DNA of 64,000 nt from Blasia pusilla (lineage: Eukaryota; Marchantiophyta; Marchantiopsida; Blasiales), in NCBI GenBank assembly GCA_050084515.1, contig CM114272.1:60078001-60142000 (forward strand). Reading direction: 5' to 3'. Shown piece by piece: positions 36,957 through 52,142 of the stretch (position 1 is the first letter of the stretch; every line of letters starts with the position of its first letter). Under the pieces are notes generated by a model. That model saw only the letters and a program-made list of their open reading frames with translations. It did not search any database and had not been told where the DNA came from. The position numbers were made by a program, and so were the translations under genes.

Positions 36957-37099
36957 ACAGCGGAATGTTTGTTAGTGGAAATGCAAGATTGACAAGAGCG
37001 AGCGAGAAGAGTTCTTGCCAAGGCTCAACTAAGATAAGTGAAGCAAAGTAACAAAAGTTGATGCCAAGCAAGTTTCCAAGTTGGAGAACAATTGTGGTT
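36957..37099 (+). pseudogene. Ty3-gypsy chromovirus integrase, left part (split by CACTA E2)
   Basis: In one frame the sequence gives the region upstream of the integrase C-terminal domain: a basic ERARRVLAKAQ..VKQ.NKS stretch and then FQVGEQLW. Two internal stops lie in this stretch. It ends exactly at the CACTA terminus at 37100, and the same domain resumes at 53177. It is therefore one retroelement gene split by the transposon. Upstream chromovirus sequence (integrase core, RT) was not found in the window. Confidence 0.85.
37097..37099. other. Target site duplication GTT, left copy
   Basis: GTT immediately precedes CACTA at 37100 and is repeated at 53177-53179 immediately after the TAGTG end. 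Three-base duplications are diagnostic of CACTA insertion. Confidence 0.92.
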
Positions 37100-37330
37100 C
37101 ACTAGAAGAAATGGGTGGTTTTTATGACTAGACTTTAAATGACTCACCAAAAGAATGACTCAAATTAGTACTTAAATGGTTTAGTCATAAAATTTAGGGT
37201 CGTACAACTCATTGAGTCATCTCCTTATGACTAAAGAAGTTTTCAATACCCACTAGTCACTTATTTAGTCGACTTGTTTCACTCGCCTAGTAAAGATGAG
37301 TCATAAAGAAACTCATATGTTTAAATGATT
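37100..37330 (+). repeat. E2 5' terminal inverted repeat and subterminal repeats
   Basis: The CACTA terminus is followed by repeated TGACTA, GACTCA and TAGTCAT motifs on both strands over about 230 bp, fewer than at the 3' end. After the 13-bp perfect part, the repeat differs from the 3' end by a GGG/CCC block and a one-base length change. Confidence 0.88.
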
Positions 37331-37868
37331 TCATGCTCCCATTTTGAGTAGGATTATTCAGAGTCCTTATGTCATTTTCATGTTAACATGGAGATATATT
37401 TTCATCCAACCATAAGATGGTGATAAAAGTAAGCACAAGACTTTGCATTAATTCTCTCTGTTACTGGACCCCTCGTTGAGGTGGGAGGGTCGAAAAAGAG
37501 GTGTCATGATGGGGGAGGAGGGCATTAAGTAGGATTGTTTCGAATCCTTATTGCAATTTCATGTTATTATGATGTTGACTCTTCTTCCAACCATTGGATG
37601 GTCTTGAAAGTTGGCACATGCCTTGTTATTTAATGCCTCCACAATTGCAACGGTTCGGATCTATCCCATAGCCCTCTATGCTAGTACCAAAAATCAAAGT
37701 CCTTATTTAGGGATTACGATTTTTTATTCAATGTGAGTGATCATTTGAAGTTTTTTTTCTTCTTCCTTGTGTTTGTGGGGTTGGGGTGGCTATCTAGGAA
37801 CCGCTTTTTTTTTTTTTTTTTTTTCGACTCTTGGTTGAGGGGGTTTTATTTTTTTCCTTGGGGCCCTG

Positions 37869-38351
37869 ACCATGAAGGGCATGGTGTGATCAAGTTTCAT
37901 GATTTATGGGCTTGTTTTGGAGGAGAAGGAACATCAAATGAAGGAGAAAGTGGAAGAGGAGTGACTTACAAGTCTTTTTCCTAGTCCTCCTTCCATTTTT
38001 CACCTTTGTTGCCACTCATCATTTGATGCCACCGTTGGATGGAGCTTAAACCTGAAATTTGTGGATGGTCATGCCCTCTTGAACTTGGACGGTGTAGATC
38101 TTATATAGAATTCTCCATGCTGCATTAAAAATGAAGACCTGAGCTAAGGGTTTTTGATTTTTAACTCCCAAACCCCAAGAAGCATTTGGGGTTTTATTTT
38201 TTTCCCCCTTGGGTCCTAACGTGAAGGGCATGGTGTGATCAAGTTTCATGATTTATGGGCTTGTTTTGGAGGATAAGGAACATCAAATGAACAAGAAAGT
38301 GGAAGAGGAGTAACTTACAAGTAATGTTCCTAGTGCTCCTTCCATTTTTCT
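37869..38351. repeat. Pair of ~133-bp direct repeats inside E2
   Basis: A unit containing GAAGGGCATGGTGTGATCAA, GGGCTTGTTTTGGAGGA and CTCCTTCCATTTTTC occurs at about 37869-38001 and again at about 38218-38351, with roughly a dozen differences. The ~215 bp between them is unique. No gene is recognised. Confidence 0.9.
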
Positions 38352-38760
38352 CGAGTGAGATTTCTTGTGGTTTTTGCTAACGATGTGACCTCCACCCTCT
38401 AATCTTCAAGACTTATTTGGGCCTTCTTACTTATATCACGGGTATGCGATGTTTGGATTTTGTGTAAATTTTTTTTTCATATGCTTAATGTAGCAAAGCA
38501 AACGGGTAGGTATTTACTACTTGGAATTATAACCAACTCAATGTGGTCAACATTTTTAGGCTGTCTCTCCACCAAATTTTTATGGATGCTAAAAGAATGG
38601 ACAACAATTTAGCACCATGTGAATGGGCACCTAGAGTATCACATTTTTTTTTCTATGCCAACGTGGCAATCAAGCTGGGTTGTAGGCTTATTTGACATGT
38701 TGAGTGTGCCGTGGCAAGGACCTAGGCTTTGGCTCTGTTTTTCGGTGCGATGCGATTCGG

Positions 38761-38951
38761 TTTTGAAGGCTTTGCACATTCCCGCGCTTGCAAGCTCCTC
38801 TGCACCCTACTAACAAGTGGGCGAGGTTTTGAAGGCTTTGCACATTCCCGCGTTTGCAAGCTCCTCGCACCCTACTAAAGTGGCGAGACGATTGAGGTTC
38901 CCGCGTTTGCAAGCTCCCCGCACCCTACTAACAAAGTGGGCGAGACGATTG
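38761..38951. repeat. Three tandem ~60-66-bp repeats inside E2
   Basis: Units share TTGCAAGCTCC.CGCACCCTACTAA and GTGGGCGAG, and the first two also share TTTTGAAGGCTTTGCACATT. They start near 38761, 38826 and 38897. Confidence 0.9.
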
Positions 38952-39154
38952 AGGGAAGGAAGTTGAAAGATGATGAGGCAGGCAATGCGAGGGGGAAGGA
39001 GGCCGTTTCGGGAGAAAGTATGATATGGTGCGTTTTTGGGAGATTGGTAATATTTTTTGGATGAAGGAAGGCTCGGATACAGTGGTGCTAACTCTAGTGC
39101 AAACACGGCATTGCTGAAACTGACACACATTGTTGATACAAAGACCAGGTGAGT

Positions 39155-41288
<2,134 letters not shown>

Positions 41289-42720
41289 TCAAATGACCCA
41301 AGGAGTAGCATTAACTTGTATCCATAGTGGTAGCTTAGTGCACAAGAAGTCGCTGCACCCAATCAAGAAAAGGTTCCCCAAAAAAAAAAAAAGCAACCCA
41401 AGTTCATCCCACTCACATAGAAAGGAGATCGGAGGGCATACAACTTCTCTTGACAGCTTGTTTGACTGTTGAACATCCAGCACCCGCTTCCTTTGCCCCA
41501 CCAAGAATAATAAAGACTGATCGAGTGCATGAGTTCGTCGTAATCATAGCATCCCCGAATGTGGCTAACGTCCTTGTGAGGGCAACTAATGCTCTCCCAA
41601 CTAACATGGTATGAAAGTCCATAAACCAATGACTAGGTGTAGTTTGTATGGTAATAGCTTGAGGAAAGAAGTCATGGCTAACAAAGATAGTCCCACACAC
41701 CCCGCTTCCACTTTACAACCCGAGATTGTGGAGGAACATGATCAAAGCATCAAGGAACATTAATTTACCATCCTTCTCTTTGATGGCAAAGAATCAAAGA
41801 AGCGTTCACAATATCCGTGATGTCCTCACTTCGAGATCCAATCGATCGATTACAAAGGCATAAGCAGTGGTGTCTCGTGTTTGCTAGCACACTCGGAGAC
41901 CATCCACATGTTCCTGGTGTTCTAGCCCTAAGCAATGTTGAAGGAGTATTGCACTCATGCTAGAGTCAATCGATGCCCAATGTGGACATAGTATCAATGA
42001 TGTTTTTTCAAAGATCATACATATGCACTCTTAAATAAGTAGATATCATGCTTCTAAGAGTGACGTAGTCCAGGGTTAACCTGCAATCTAATAAGTCCTT
42101 ATGCCGTAAACTTAGCTTCTCAATGTTACGTGCTTTGCCCCACATATCAATCAAGATATTGTATCTTTGGAAGCCCGACATCATGTGACTTCCTTCATCT
42201 TCCGTAACATATTCTCAACTTCTTGTACTTGCCGGCTTATTTGAGAGTTTCCATCATTGTGATGAAAGTACCGAGTCCGGTTGGATACTAAGTCGCTTGT
42301 AGCCATCAAGATTTCCATGCTAAGTTCTGGTTTGCTGCCTTTAGAGTAAAGATCTATGAGGGTGTTGTAAGTGACTACATTAGGCTCACAACCACGCCGC
42401 ATCTCACAAAACAAATTTGGTGAGCAAAGCAGATGATTGCCATATTTTCCCAAGCAATTGATGAGAGTGTTATAAGTAAATATATTTGGCTCCACTCCAA
42501 CCTTCGCATTTCATCATAGAACTCAACGGCTTTTTCATAGTAACCACACTTCCCACAAATATCAATCATTCTTGTGTAGAAAATCACGCCCAACGAGCAA
42601 ACCCTTCTCTTTCATCTCAGAAAATAGATTTCATGCGGCATCGAAATTTCCCACCTTGCCAAGGCAATCAACCATTGCAATCAGGATAATAGAATCGTCT
42701 CAAACTTGCATTATAGTACA
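41289..42720 (-). pseudogene. PPR-SMR protein gene relic carried antisense in E2
   Basis: Minus-strand pieces read in order as a pentatricopeptide-repeat protein with a C-terminal SMR (small MutS-related) domain, the architecture of plant organelle proteins such as GUN1 and pTAC2. From 42720 leftward: a repeat around AMVDCLGKVGNFDAA..LFSEM; then VIFYTRMIDICGKCGYYEKAVEFYDEMRR; EPNIFTYNTLINCLGKYGN; GCEPNVVTYNTLIDLYSKG; and FQRYNILIDMWGKARNIEK. An SMR-like segment follows at about 41640-41420 (MDFHTMLVGRALVALTRTL then FIILGG...VKQAV) and an EPFLDWV-like tail near 41370. Frames change at least four times with stops between, so it is dead. No introns were evident. It lies opposite to TNP2 inside the transposon, consistent with capture of a host gene fragment. 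The exact donor gene is not identified. Confidence 0.82.
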
Positions 42721-43450
42721 CGCTCCTACGATAAAGTGCTAGCATCGCTTTAATTTAAAGATTCGCGCTCTGTGATCTCGCATAACGAGTGATTTTGCTC
42801 CTTCAACGTTTCAACTTGTTCATTTGCACGCCACTCACTGAAGTTCATTTGTAGAGTCGTTCAAAGCACTTTCAAAGAAGCCCTCTGCTTTCTCTTGGGG
42901 CAAGTTGCTACTCATTAGACCGACGGACTTGCTCTTGTAGCAGCTCTTGCAAGAGTACTATCTCGCTTTTGAAGTTCAGACTCACGGCCCTGAATGTTTG
43001 CTAATTTATTTTGTAACTCGACTCATGTTTGGAATGTCTCTTTTCCAATTCTAACGATGTTCTTGAGTCTCTTTGATTGTGCTTCTAAGATCTCGCTACC
43101 AATTCGCTCGGATGCCAACATTCGAGTCCGGTTGTGCTTTCAGAGAATTTTCTTGATGATCTGAGTCGCTTTGGACCCGCTCTCCTACTTGAGAAGCTCG
43201 TTCGATGGTAGACCAGGTGAAGATGTTTTAGGTATGAAACAGATTCTTTGCATAATTCTTCATTCTCCACTTCAAGGGTGTTACGTCTTGTTTCACCTTG
43301 CCCATCATCCGCATGCCCACGCCGAGGACCGAAGTCACACCAGAGTCATGTGCACTCGGACCATCCTGTCCTTTATCGTGAGTCGCTGCGTCTTCCGAGC
43401 TACACGGAGCCGCTCTTGAGTGTGCATTAACTCTCTTCGAGCTCGATTCT
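42721..43450 (-). pseudogene. Possible coiled-coil protein gene relic
   Basis: Minus-strand translations, switching frames, give heptad-like runs rich in Leu, Glu, Gln and Lys: LEVENEELCKESVSYLK near 43260, ELQNKLANIQGRESELQKR near 43000, LLQELLQEQVRRSNE near 42930 and ANEQVETLKEQNHSLCEITERE near 42800. Such coils are not family-specific, so no identity is offered. It may be a second captured fragment, an upstream part of the same cargo, or a chance pattern. Confidence 0.35.
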
Positions 43451-44446
43451 ACTACCTCACTCTCTCTTTCCTTTCAAAGAATGGCAGCTGCATTTGCGCT
43501 CCGCCCAAAACACATGACATCGCGCTATAGAATCATGTAAAACATTTTACCCTTTCAGAGCTATGTCCCTCAGTAAAGTCCGAACGGGAGCGCTGGTCCG
43601 AGTGATAGATTGAAAAATCTTTGCGCCTAATTCTTGTCTATTCAGAGAAATAATAAGCGTCAATTCTTGGGAACTACTTCATCTTAAGCGTCCAAGTAGA
43701 ACTACTTCATGCGAGAAAGATTGATTGGGATTTGTGTCCTCAAAAGTAGTCTACTCACCTCGTCTTCATGGCCCTTCACTCTATTACAGTGTATTACTTA
43801 GTATTTCCACCAATTTCTCCTGAAACAAAAGTTAAAGTTTCCAATCGAGTCGCAGTGATTAAATGTAGAGCATTAAACTAGATTGATGAAACCAACTCAT
43901 TCTTTGAAGCAGAATGCTCAATAGATAAACATGAATAATCAGTTCGAGTTATGTTTACCAATTTCCAATCGGACAAAAGATCCCAACTAAGGAAAGGGGC
44001 ACATATATTATGTCTCCAGATTCATTCTCTTGTGCATTCATCAAGACTGATTCGCTGGAAACATTTATTAGACGAGGCCATGATGAAGTGTACATATCAA
44101 AGGAGTGAGTCATTATCTGAATTTGGGTGTGTTACAATTGTCATTCAGGAATGTCGTTGGAAGCATTGGACCGCATCGGTGAGGATTGTTAGTGATGATT
44201 GAGATCTCCATCGAGATAAGAACCAGTTAGGTATCGTGCCTTATCATACTTGTCTTGACTTCACGTGAGTATGCATTCAGATGATAGCTCAGCCAGCCAT
44301 GGTTTATGGAATTTGTTATTGAGGCAAGATGTCATGGTTTTGGATGTGTTTGGAATGTTTTGATTCACGGCTTATGGGAATCTACTTCCAACCCTTAGAA
44401 TGGATTTGAACCACCGAGTTAGAGTAAAGGCACATGATTCCAAGTT
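43451..44446. other. E2 stretch between cargo and TNP2
   Basis: No gene is recognised. It should hold the missing first exon and promoter of TNP2, because the TNP2 frame that opens at 44447 has an in-frame stop just upstream (44435) and no good ATG. I could not identify that exon with confidence. Confidence 0.4.
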
Positions 44447-47400
44447 GTGGTAACGGAAAGCACACGTGCTAGTGTACTGGGTTGTAAAAGATTGCGGTGT
44501 CCGTGCAATGACTGTAAGGGTGGGTCTACGTTGTCCATCGGCAAGGTGGAAGCACATTTGAGAAAAAATGGACGCTCGGCGCTTTGTCGAGTGCCAAAAT
44601 CTAGGTATGGATGGGACTCTTCAGATGAGGAGTGGCTTATGCATGATCTTGCTGAAAAAAAAGAAGCCAAGAGGATAAGACAATGGAGTCAGCCCCCACC
44701 TTCCATGTGGATGGAAGGGAGAGATCTTCCATGGCAGATATAGACGAGCACATTGACGTTCATAAAATGCTCAATGATATTTTCCAGAAATACGACCATA
44801 TACACGAGGATGAAATCGAAGAGACATCTCTCATCGATGAATTACCGTAACTAGGAATATCAAATGAAGAACCACCATTCAATCATGGAGATGAATATGA
44901 GGAGCTTCTTTGAAGCTTGCAAACCCTTGTTCCCTATAGCAAAAACATCTGTTTTGGCTTTTGTCATATTACTATTTAACATTCAAACCACCCATGGCGT
45001 CCCAAATGTAGCTATTGACTAATTTCTGAAACTCCTTTGTAAGTTGGTCCTACCAAAGAGGGAACTTGGTGCCACCGAGTTATTATGTAGCAAAAAAACT
45101 CATTGGTAAAATAGGCTTAGGTTACAAAAGTATCCATGCGTGTCCACCTGGATGTGTTTTATTCGGGGTTATTTGGCTGAAGCTGAGATCTGTCCATTAT
45201 GTGGGAAACCAAGGTTCCGGAAAGTGGGTAGAACGTTGGTACCATGTAAGGTATTAAGGCATTTTCCTGTCATACCTCGGATGAGACGTATGTTTAGATG
45301 CAAGACGTTATGAATTGTTAACATGGGCCCCCTGAATCGAGCAAGGATAGCTTAGTAAGACATACAGCTGATTGCAAGTCATGGCGCCACATGGACAACT
45401 TATATCCGGACTTTGCCGAGGAGAAGAGGAATTGCAGGTTTGGGCTAGCTTTGGACGGAGTGAATCCATTTTCAGACAAGTCGAGTTCGTGGTCAACATG
45501 GCCCGTGCTTCTTGTTAATTATAACTTGCCTCCCTGGCTCCAGAAAAAAAAATTCTTTGTGATGCTCTCTTTGATCATACCAGGAAAGGAAAGTGTAAAT
45601 GGGAAAAACATAGACACATACTTGCTTCCTCTAGTGGAAGAGTTCCAAGAATTGTGGAAAGGGGTTCAATTTCATGACGTCCGGAAGGTAGGCGGAAGTT
45701 GGAACTTCATGTTCAGGGCTACCTTACTATGGACCATAAATGATTACCCGGCATACGGAACTATAGCTGGGCAGAGCCATGGTGGAAAATTAGGATGTAC
45801 TATATGCGGGCCTCGAGTGGATTCTGATTTTTCAAAGTCTTGTGGTAAGCCCATATACGGTTGTCATCGTCGATATCTCCCATTGAGCCATCCATGGAGG
45901 ACCCGCAGGTATGGATCTCACTTCAACGGGAGTGCAGAACTTAGACCACGCGTGCCTAGACTACTTTCCAGAGAGATTATTGGATGGGCAAATGAAAAAC
46001 ATGCATATGATGAGAGTGGGGGTCGAGAAGACGGCCCTACTGATCCCTACAAGAGAACTGGGGTGAAAAGGCTGAGTATACTATATTCGTTGCCATATTG
46101 GCGAGTATCCTGCTCCTTCTCTGTATTATCCATTCTTTATGTTATGAAATAGTGGCTATAGAGGAGGATAGCTTTTGTTTGATTTGATTGTGAATATTAG
46201 CTATCATGTTGAAGTTGTGAGATGTCCATGCTTCCTTGACGATACAATCAGAATTTGCTTATACGCCACACGTTAGATGTAATGCACGTTGAGAAGAATA
46301 TCGTTGAGAATCTAGTCAAGACCTTATTTGGAGTGAAAGATACTGTGAAAGTAAGGAGAGATCTGGAGGCCCGTGGGATTCGATCCCATTTGTGGTTGCA
46401 ACCCCATCCTAGTAAACCCCAAGTTTTGCTTAAACCAGTTTCCGATTATTGTCTATCTCCCCATGACTTGAACACTTTCCTTTCGAGGATTCAAAACTTG
46501 AAAGTGCCATCTGGATATTGTGGAGAACTCTCCAAGCATGTGGTTAATCAAAATTGGGCAATATGAAATCACATGATTACCATGTCTTCATTCAGCAAGT
46601 CCTTCCTTATTGCATCCGTGGTCTTTTGAAAGACCACGTGAGAATGGTGGTTATTAGATTATCCGGCATTTTTAGAATGGTGTGTACAAAGGTGTATGAT
46701 CCAGCTTTATTTGACAAACACTTGGAAGAGACTGCCATAACCCTTTGTCTGTTTGAAATGCACTTCCCTCCATCTTTCTTCGACATGATGACACATTTGT
46801 TGATTCATGTCGTAGAAGAGTTGGACATGTGTGGGCCAGTAGCATGTCGATGGATGTATCCAATGGAGCGATATATGGGGTACATGAAGAAATATGTACG
46901 GTCTAAAGCTAGACCAGAGGGGTGTATGGCAAAAGGGTATGTGAAGGACGAGGCATTAGGGTTTGTGACTGAGTATATGAAAAGGTTTGAAGACATGCGG
47001 ACGCGAGTGTGGGATGATGGGGAGGAAGAGGGGGTCGTTGGTGAGGAGCTAGAAGGTGCAGGCACTCTAGTTCGACTTTCGCGAGAAATGATCAACTTAG
47101 CACATCATTATGTGTTGCATAATACAGAGGTCATGGTTGATTGGCAAAGGTAAAACTCTCCAATATATGCTTTTCAAGGTTATAGTTATGTGAATTACAG
47201 TTCGGACTCTCAAAGTGTATATTATTTTGGTATTGACACATTAAATACAAAAGAATGTACTAATACCATTAACATTGTTATTGAACAGGAAATATCAGTC
47301 ATGTTTGAGAGACATTCCTTTTGAAAAGTGGATTCGCCTTGCCATTACACAGGATGCAATTGACAACTCAAAAGATCCTGATGCTCACCTACTATCGTTA

Positions 47401-48084
47401 GCTATACCTCCTAATAGTAGGGCATTGTCATTCAAGAGTATGAAAGCCTACGGAAACCACTTCAGGGTAGAAGGGCCAAGTGGTGCGACACCCTTCTCCA
47501 CTTATGATAGTGGAATAGGTGCAGTATTTGTTGATGAAAAAAGTTCCAACCAGAATTGTCTATACTCATACGTTGGGGTGTTGGTTGATATTCTCTTACT
47601 TGATTATGGGGTTGTAGAACAACCCATAATTCTAATGCGAGGGCGGTGGGTTAAAGCAAATTGGGATTCAAGAGTAGGATCCATGAAATTAGATAAGGAG
47701 GGTTTTCTGTTGGCCAACTTGAGGTCATGCGAGCCATTAGATCACCAGCCATTTGTTTTCCCATCACAAGTGCAACAAGTGTTTTATGGAGATGCCGATG
47801 AGGGTGGAGGATGGAAAGTGGTAATGAGGAAGGAAGCTAGAGCTCGGAGAGTTTATTTTGATGACTTAGAGTCGCTAGATGGAGCTTGTAATGTTTTGCC
47901 CACCTTCCATGCCACATGCATGGAACCAGGGAATCTACCAGATGCAAGTACCTTAGGAGCTAGAGTCCTAAGTGATGCAGAGATGGAAACTGCTAGAGTG
48001 GATGTGCAACATGTGCCAATAATCCATGTATGCGATATGATAGAAGATATTGATTCAGACTCTAATAACTCACAATCAGATTAG
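44447..48084 (+). pseudogene. E2 TNP2-type CACTA transposase, multiply broken
   Basis: Domains in order: the Transpos_assoc Cys motif (about 44486-44640, RCPCNDCKGGS...VEAHLRKNG); the Transposase_21 catalytic region (45391-46104, LALDGVNPF, GVQFHDVRK, TINDYPAYG, then C..C); an exon (46252-46553) starting NLLIRHTLDVMHVEKN; DUF4218 (46554-47149); and DUF4216 (47289-48084). Two GT-AG introns are well supported, 46105-46251 and 47150-47288. Lesions: a TAA at 44848-44850, a one-base shift near 44902, a TAA at 45020-45022, further shifts near 45040-45200 and a one-base deletion near 46551. The DUF4218-DUF4216 part is intact here although broken in E1, and the Asp at 45676 is Tyr in E1. The true start is unresolved. 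Confidence 0.9.
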
Positions 48085-48282
48085 ATTAATTCATAGTTGT
48101 TTCTTTGGTACTCATCATTGTGTTTTTTTTTTTTGGTATGATTCAAATAATTGACTTTTGTTACGAGGATGTAAGTGAATTCTGGTGTTGTTGGGCATAA
48201 TGGAATGAAACTCTACGGCAACAAGTAGAACTCTCGAATTGCCGTCAAGTTAGGTGTTATTCTTGCTAACTTGTCGTCTACA

Positions 48283-51200
48283 GAGGGAGGGCGGCGCTTG
48301 GAACGGTGTACCTGATATGACTGAAGAGAACGTGGAATCCAATCAGAGTTCATCTTGGGATGGTATAGATAATGTTCAACAAAGTCCTAATCCATACGAA
48401 GAAGAAAGGAATCGTAGAGTGAAAGAGAGAAAGGCCAAAGAGGCGGAGTTGTTTGGTGGGTTGAAGGATTGGTAAGTATGATCTTGGATAATCTTTTCTT
48501 TTGCTTTATTTGGTCAAGTGTATCATGTTCATATAGTGGTTGTACATTAGAAAATATGACAAAATTTGTGTGATCATATTTTGAAGGTTTGTTGCTCCAA
48601 GGGTTGTGAAGGAGCGCAAGCCTTTGCCATTTTGGAATCCTTCCTTCCACAAAGACGCAGCCTTTTACGGTTGAGGAGAAGGCCACTAACCAAAGTGTAA
48701 TCCCGAGGAGATTCGAAAAGATTGTTCAGATAGTGATTCCAAAGACCCTATTATAATCCACTCCTAGAGATGGACTTCTTGGGATCAAGAGGATGACGAC
48801 TTGTGGTTGGAGGATGGGAGGGTACTTTCTCTTCACATCTTGTTGTTTTGCTACTCTCTTCAGATTTCAGAATTATGACGACGTGTTAACTCACAACGAA
48901 ATGTTTGTTTTGAAGGAGCGTCCAATCGAACCATCCAAACAAGGAAGTGTCAATCGAAATTCCACCAATACAAACAATACAAACGATGCGGTAATGTAAT
49001 TGTACACATGGAGGAATATTCAACTATCTCTATATGTATGATTGGTATGTAATAAATTGAGTGGTAGAAGCCTATCATTATGACTTCACTAATCTTTGCT
49101 CATCAAATGGTCTCTAGTTTAGTTTATTCATCCATTTACTTGCATGTGCAGCCCATGGATGGAACTCCATCACAACCCATAATGCCTTTGCAAGCATATG
49201 CCCCTCATCCACCCCCATGGGCACAAAGCCAGATGCCGTGGTGGGTACCAATGATGATGCAATCACCGATGGGTTATGGAAGTCAATTTCAGCCACCATG
49301 GACCAATGGAGCTCAATCATCCATGAACATCCCACCCCCATGGGTAAGCAGGCTTACTATTCTGTTCTTTCTTGTTTTGCACACGGGAATTCAATTAATT
49401 GGAAGTCTAACTAGTTAATTGTATTTCTTTTGTGGACACAAGGGACATGGGCCATCCAACCGCTGCCCCAACACCATTGGTACCTCCATTGGCCAACGGA
49501 ATACGGATGATGAATTATACCGTAGTAGGTCTCAATCTTGCACAACACCAAGCCCATCGAAAATTTGACCCATAGCAAGGTGTGCATCTAAAGGTGACTT
49601 CTCACTTGGTTCCAAGTTTGCAAATTTATACTAAAATAGGTTGTTGTATTATGAAAGGTGTGAAATTGTTACTAGTATAAGTTGGTCTTATAGTTAATAT
49701 AGTTCAACATAATTATGATTTGGTGAGTTTATAATTGTCGGCCCTATATTTTTTATATCTGAGAATTGGGATGGTGGTATATTTGTAGGAGAGCGGCAGA
49801 GTCGCACAAAGCGTGATTTGTGGACTCGTGATGTCTCCATTAGGAAGGAGCAAAACTTAAAACCTAGATGTGAGCTCATGCCAAATGGTATTCCGTCGCC
49901 TAGAGTTCCTGGTTATGAGCCTTGGCTAAATGAATTGAAGGTATGGGTGATGAGGTACTTGGACTTATCATGTATTGAGATTGGTAAACAGAATTCTATC
50001 AGCATGGCTGCTGTTCAGAATCATATCCTTGAGGCATACACATATGTGGGTGCATCATCTCTTTCGCTTGATTTCATGAAGAAAAAAATAGCACAACTAT
50101 TGAAAACCGAAAGCGATCCAATGTCAAGAACTATTGGACATTACATGGGGCTCATCGAGCAGTCCCATGTCACCCTGATACCAATGAGGAGTCATGGAAT
50201 CGATTAGTAGATTATTGGCTCTCCGAGGAAGGAAAAATGAAGGCAGAAAAGATGGCTCGAGCAAGGGCCAAGGTCCAGACTTTAAATTTCTCCGGCCGTG
50301 CAGGTTTAGATGGACTTGATGTAAGTCATCTTGGCATTCCCTAGTTTTCTTGCTAAAGTTATATAATGGTAGAAAACTTCCATTATTGCTTCATTTCCAT
50401 ATTTGCAATGAATCCTTTCACATGCATGAATTTCATAATTTATGTATTTAAGGAGCATGTGAGTGCAACAACGCACCTCAAAGGAGTCCTTGGGCACGGG
50501 GCTAGAATATACGGAGAGAAGCGAGTTGCCTAAGCAACCAGGTTTCACACAATTGAGTTCATCGGTAAATGTAAATGCTTAACTCTTTTCTTACCCGTTG
50601 GCTTGACATGGCTAGTATTATGACCTTCATCTGATTGGGTCATGGAGTTAATATCATATCTTTAATCATGTTAAATTATGGTGTTAGTATCATGATTGTA
50701 TCTAAGTGTATAATTGCAAAACCATTTTTTTTGGTACCTAATTGATCGTTGGATTATATATGCAGAGTGTGGAATCTAGAGTCACTATTCAATTGGAAGA
50801 AGTGGAAAAGAAGTGGAGCGCAGATTTGGATGATGTGAAGTTGAGATGGAACGAGAACAAGGCATTAAGTGTACTCATGGAAATGGTGTCCAAACTTACT
50901 TCAAAGGATGTGTCTTCAACACCACACCAGATTTCTAGTTCCCCGCCATCCAATTCTCAACCATATGCAACAACAGATGAGAAACTCACATCAGGTAGCC
51001 CATTCTCATTCTTCCGCCCTTGGTTTTCAATGGTTATAACTACTTGTCCTTTCCAGCATGAGCATTTCACAACTGACTTTCTTTGTTTTGAGTAACTTAC
51101 AGTCAGTGTTGAACCTACACCAACGTCTCTGACTAAAAAAATTAGGGAAGAGGAAGATCTCCACACAAAAAGAGGCAATGCCAACTACACAATCTGGTGG

Positions 51201-52142
51201 TAAGTAGAGAGTTTAGCTTCACTACATGTAGGGTCGTATAATATAATTACTTGTTGAAGTGAAGAATCTGGTTTTACAATTCATTTCTCAATACTTGGGT
51301 TGTTTGTTGAAGTGCCAGAACGGAGCAACAAAAGGAGAAGTTCCACAGAAAGTGCATCAAGGGTTACTCGAATCACTCGTAAGTATGTCATCCTTGGCAT
51401 AATGAGTTTATCTATGGCATAGTTTTCAAACTATCCACGAAACAAAACTCATTTCTTCCTACAACCTTCAATGGACTTTGTCGTGCATAATGTGCAGAAA
51501 ACGTGAGTATGGATAGCCAAGCCAAATCATCACCATCCAAAAGACAGAAGTCTAGGCTACAACTGATGGTTTGAATGAGCAGAAAGTGAAATCAGATCAG
51601 GCCCGTCTAAGAAAATAACTAAGGTAATTTATCTCATCTATAATGGCCTCTTCTATTCAAGGTTTATATGACGACATCGATAATTCTTGTTGTGGATAGT
51701 CAAATGGTCGTCTAGGACTTGTGAACTTTTCACGTCATCTTCCGAAAATGGGGATGGTCTTTCAAACAGGTATATCATAGCAGTTTTTTATTTTCAGATT
51801 AATGGTGCAAATGCATGTGGAAAGAATTTGAATTGGTAATTGACTAAATGCCTGTGTATTTTTTTAGCTACTTAATTGGTGATCACGTATTACTCACCAA
51901 GCCAAAGTTGAGTAGGATGGTGCTTGGGTCAGGAGTAATATCAGGTTTTGTGGGAGAGACAAGTTCCATGCCAAAGACATCCCCTTAGGCGTGGTGAGGG
52001 TTGATCTAAACGAGGTGTTCGAACAGAACATGCTTTGTGGATGCGAATTTGATAGACGAACCTGCACAGAAACATTTGGTGATGCTCTTGGTTCAAGCAT
52101 GCTCGCCACAGATGCATATGAGAAAGATGAATCAATAGAATA
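48283..52142 (+). pseudogene. E2 second transposon gene (Transposase_24-like plus DUF8039-like), broken
   Basis: This is the co-oriented gene downstream of TNP2. Approximate exons: 48283-48471 (acceptor CTACAG, donor GGTAAGTATG); 48588-48823; a Pro/Met-rich one near 49150-49345; 49789-50320 (Transposase_24-like, WTRDVSIRKEQ...YWLSEEGKMKAEKMARARA); a coiled-coil one from 50764; small basic exons near 51317-51380 and 51500-51620; and the DUF8039-like end near 51880-52142. Two extra bases near 50112 shift the Transposase_24 exon, and the last exon is frameshifted where E1 is clean. Family knowledge suggests a TNPA-like DNA-binding partner acting on the subterminal repeats; that role is inferred, not shown. 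Confidence 0.7.

Noticed and set aside
37806-37823. Poly-T run as a retrotransposon tail in reverse orientation
   Set aside because: No retroelement coding sequence or target duplication is adjacent; T-rich patches are common here.
46805-47095. 96-codon minus-strand frame opposite DUF4218 (and its mirror at 6133-6423)
   Set aside because: It is a shadow of the TNP2 coding strand, and the coding strand has clear domain matches.
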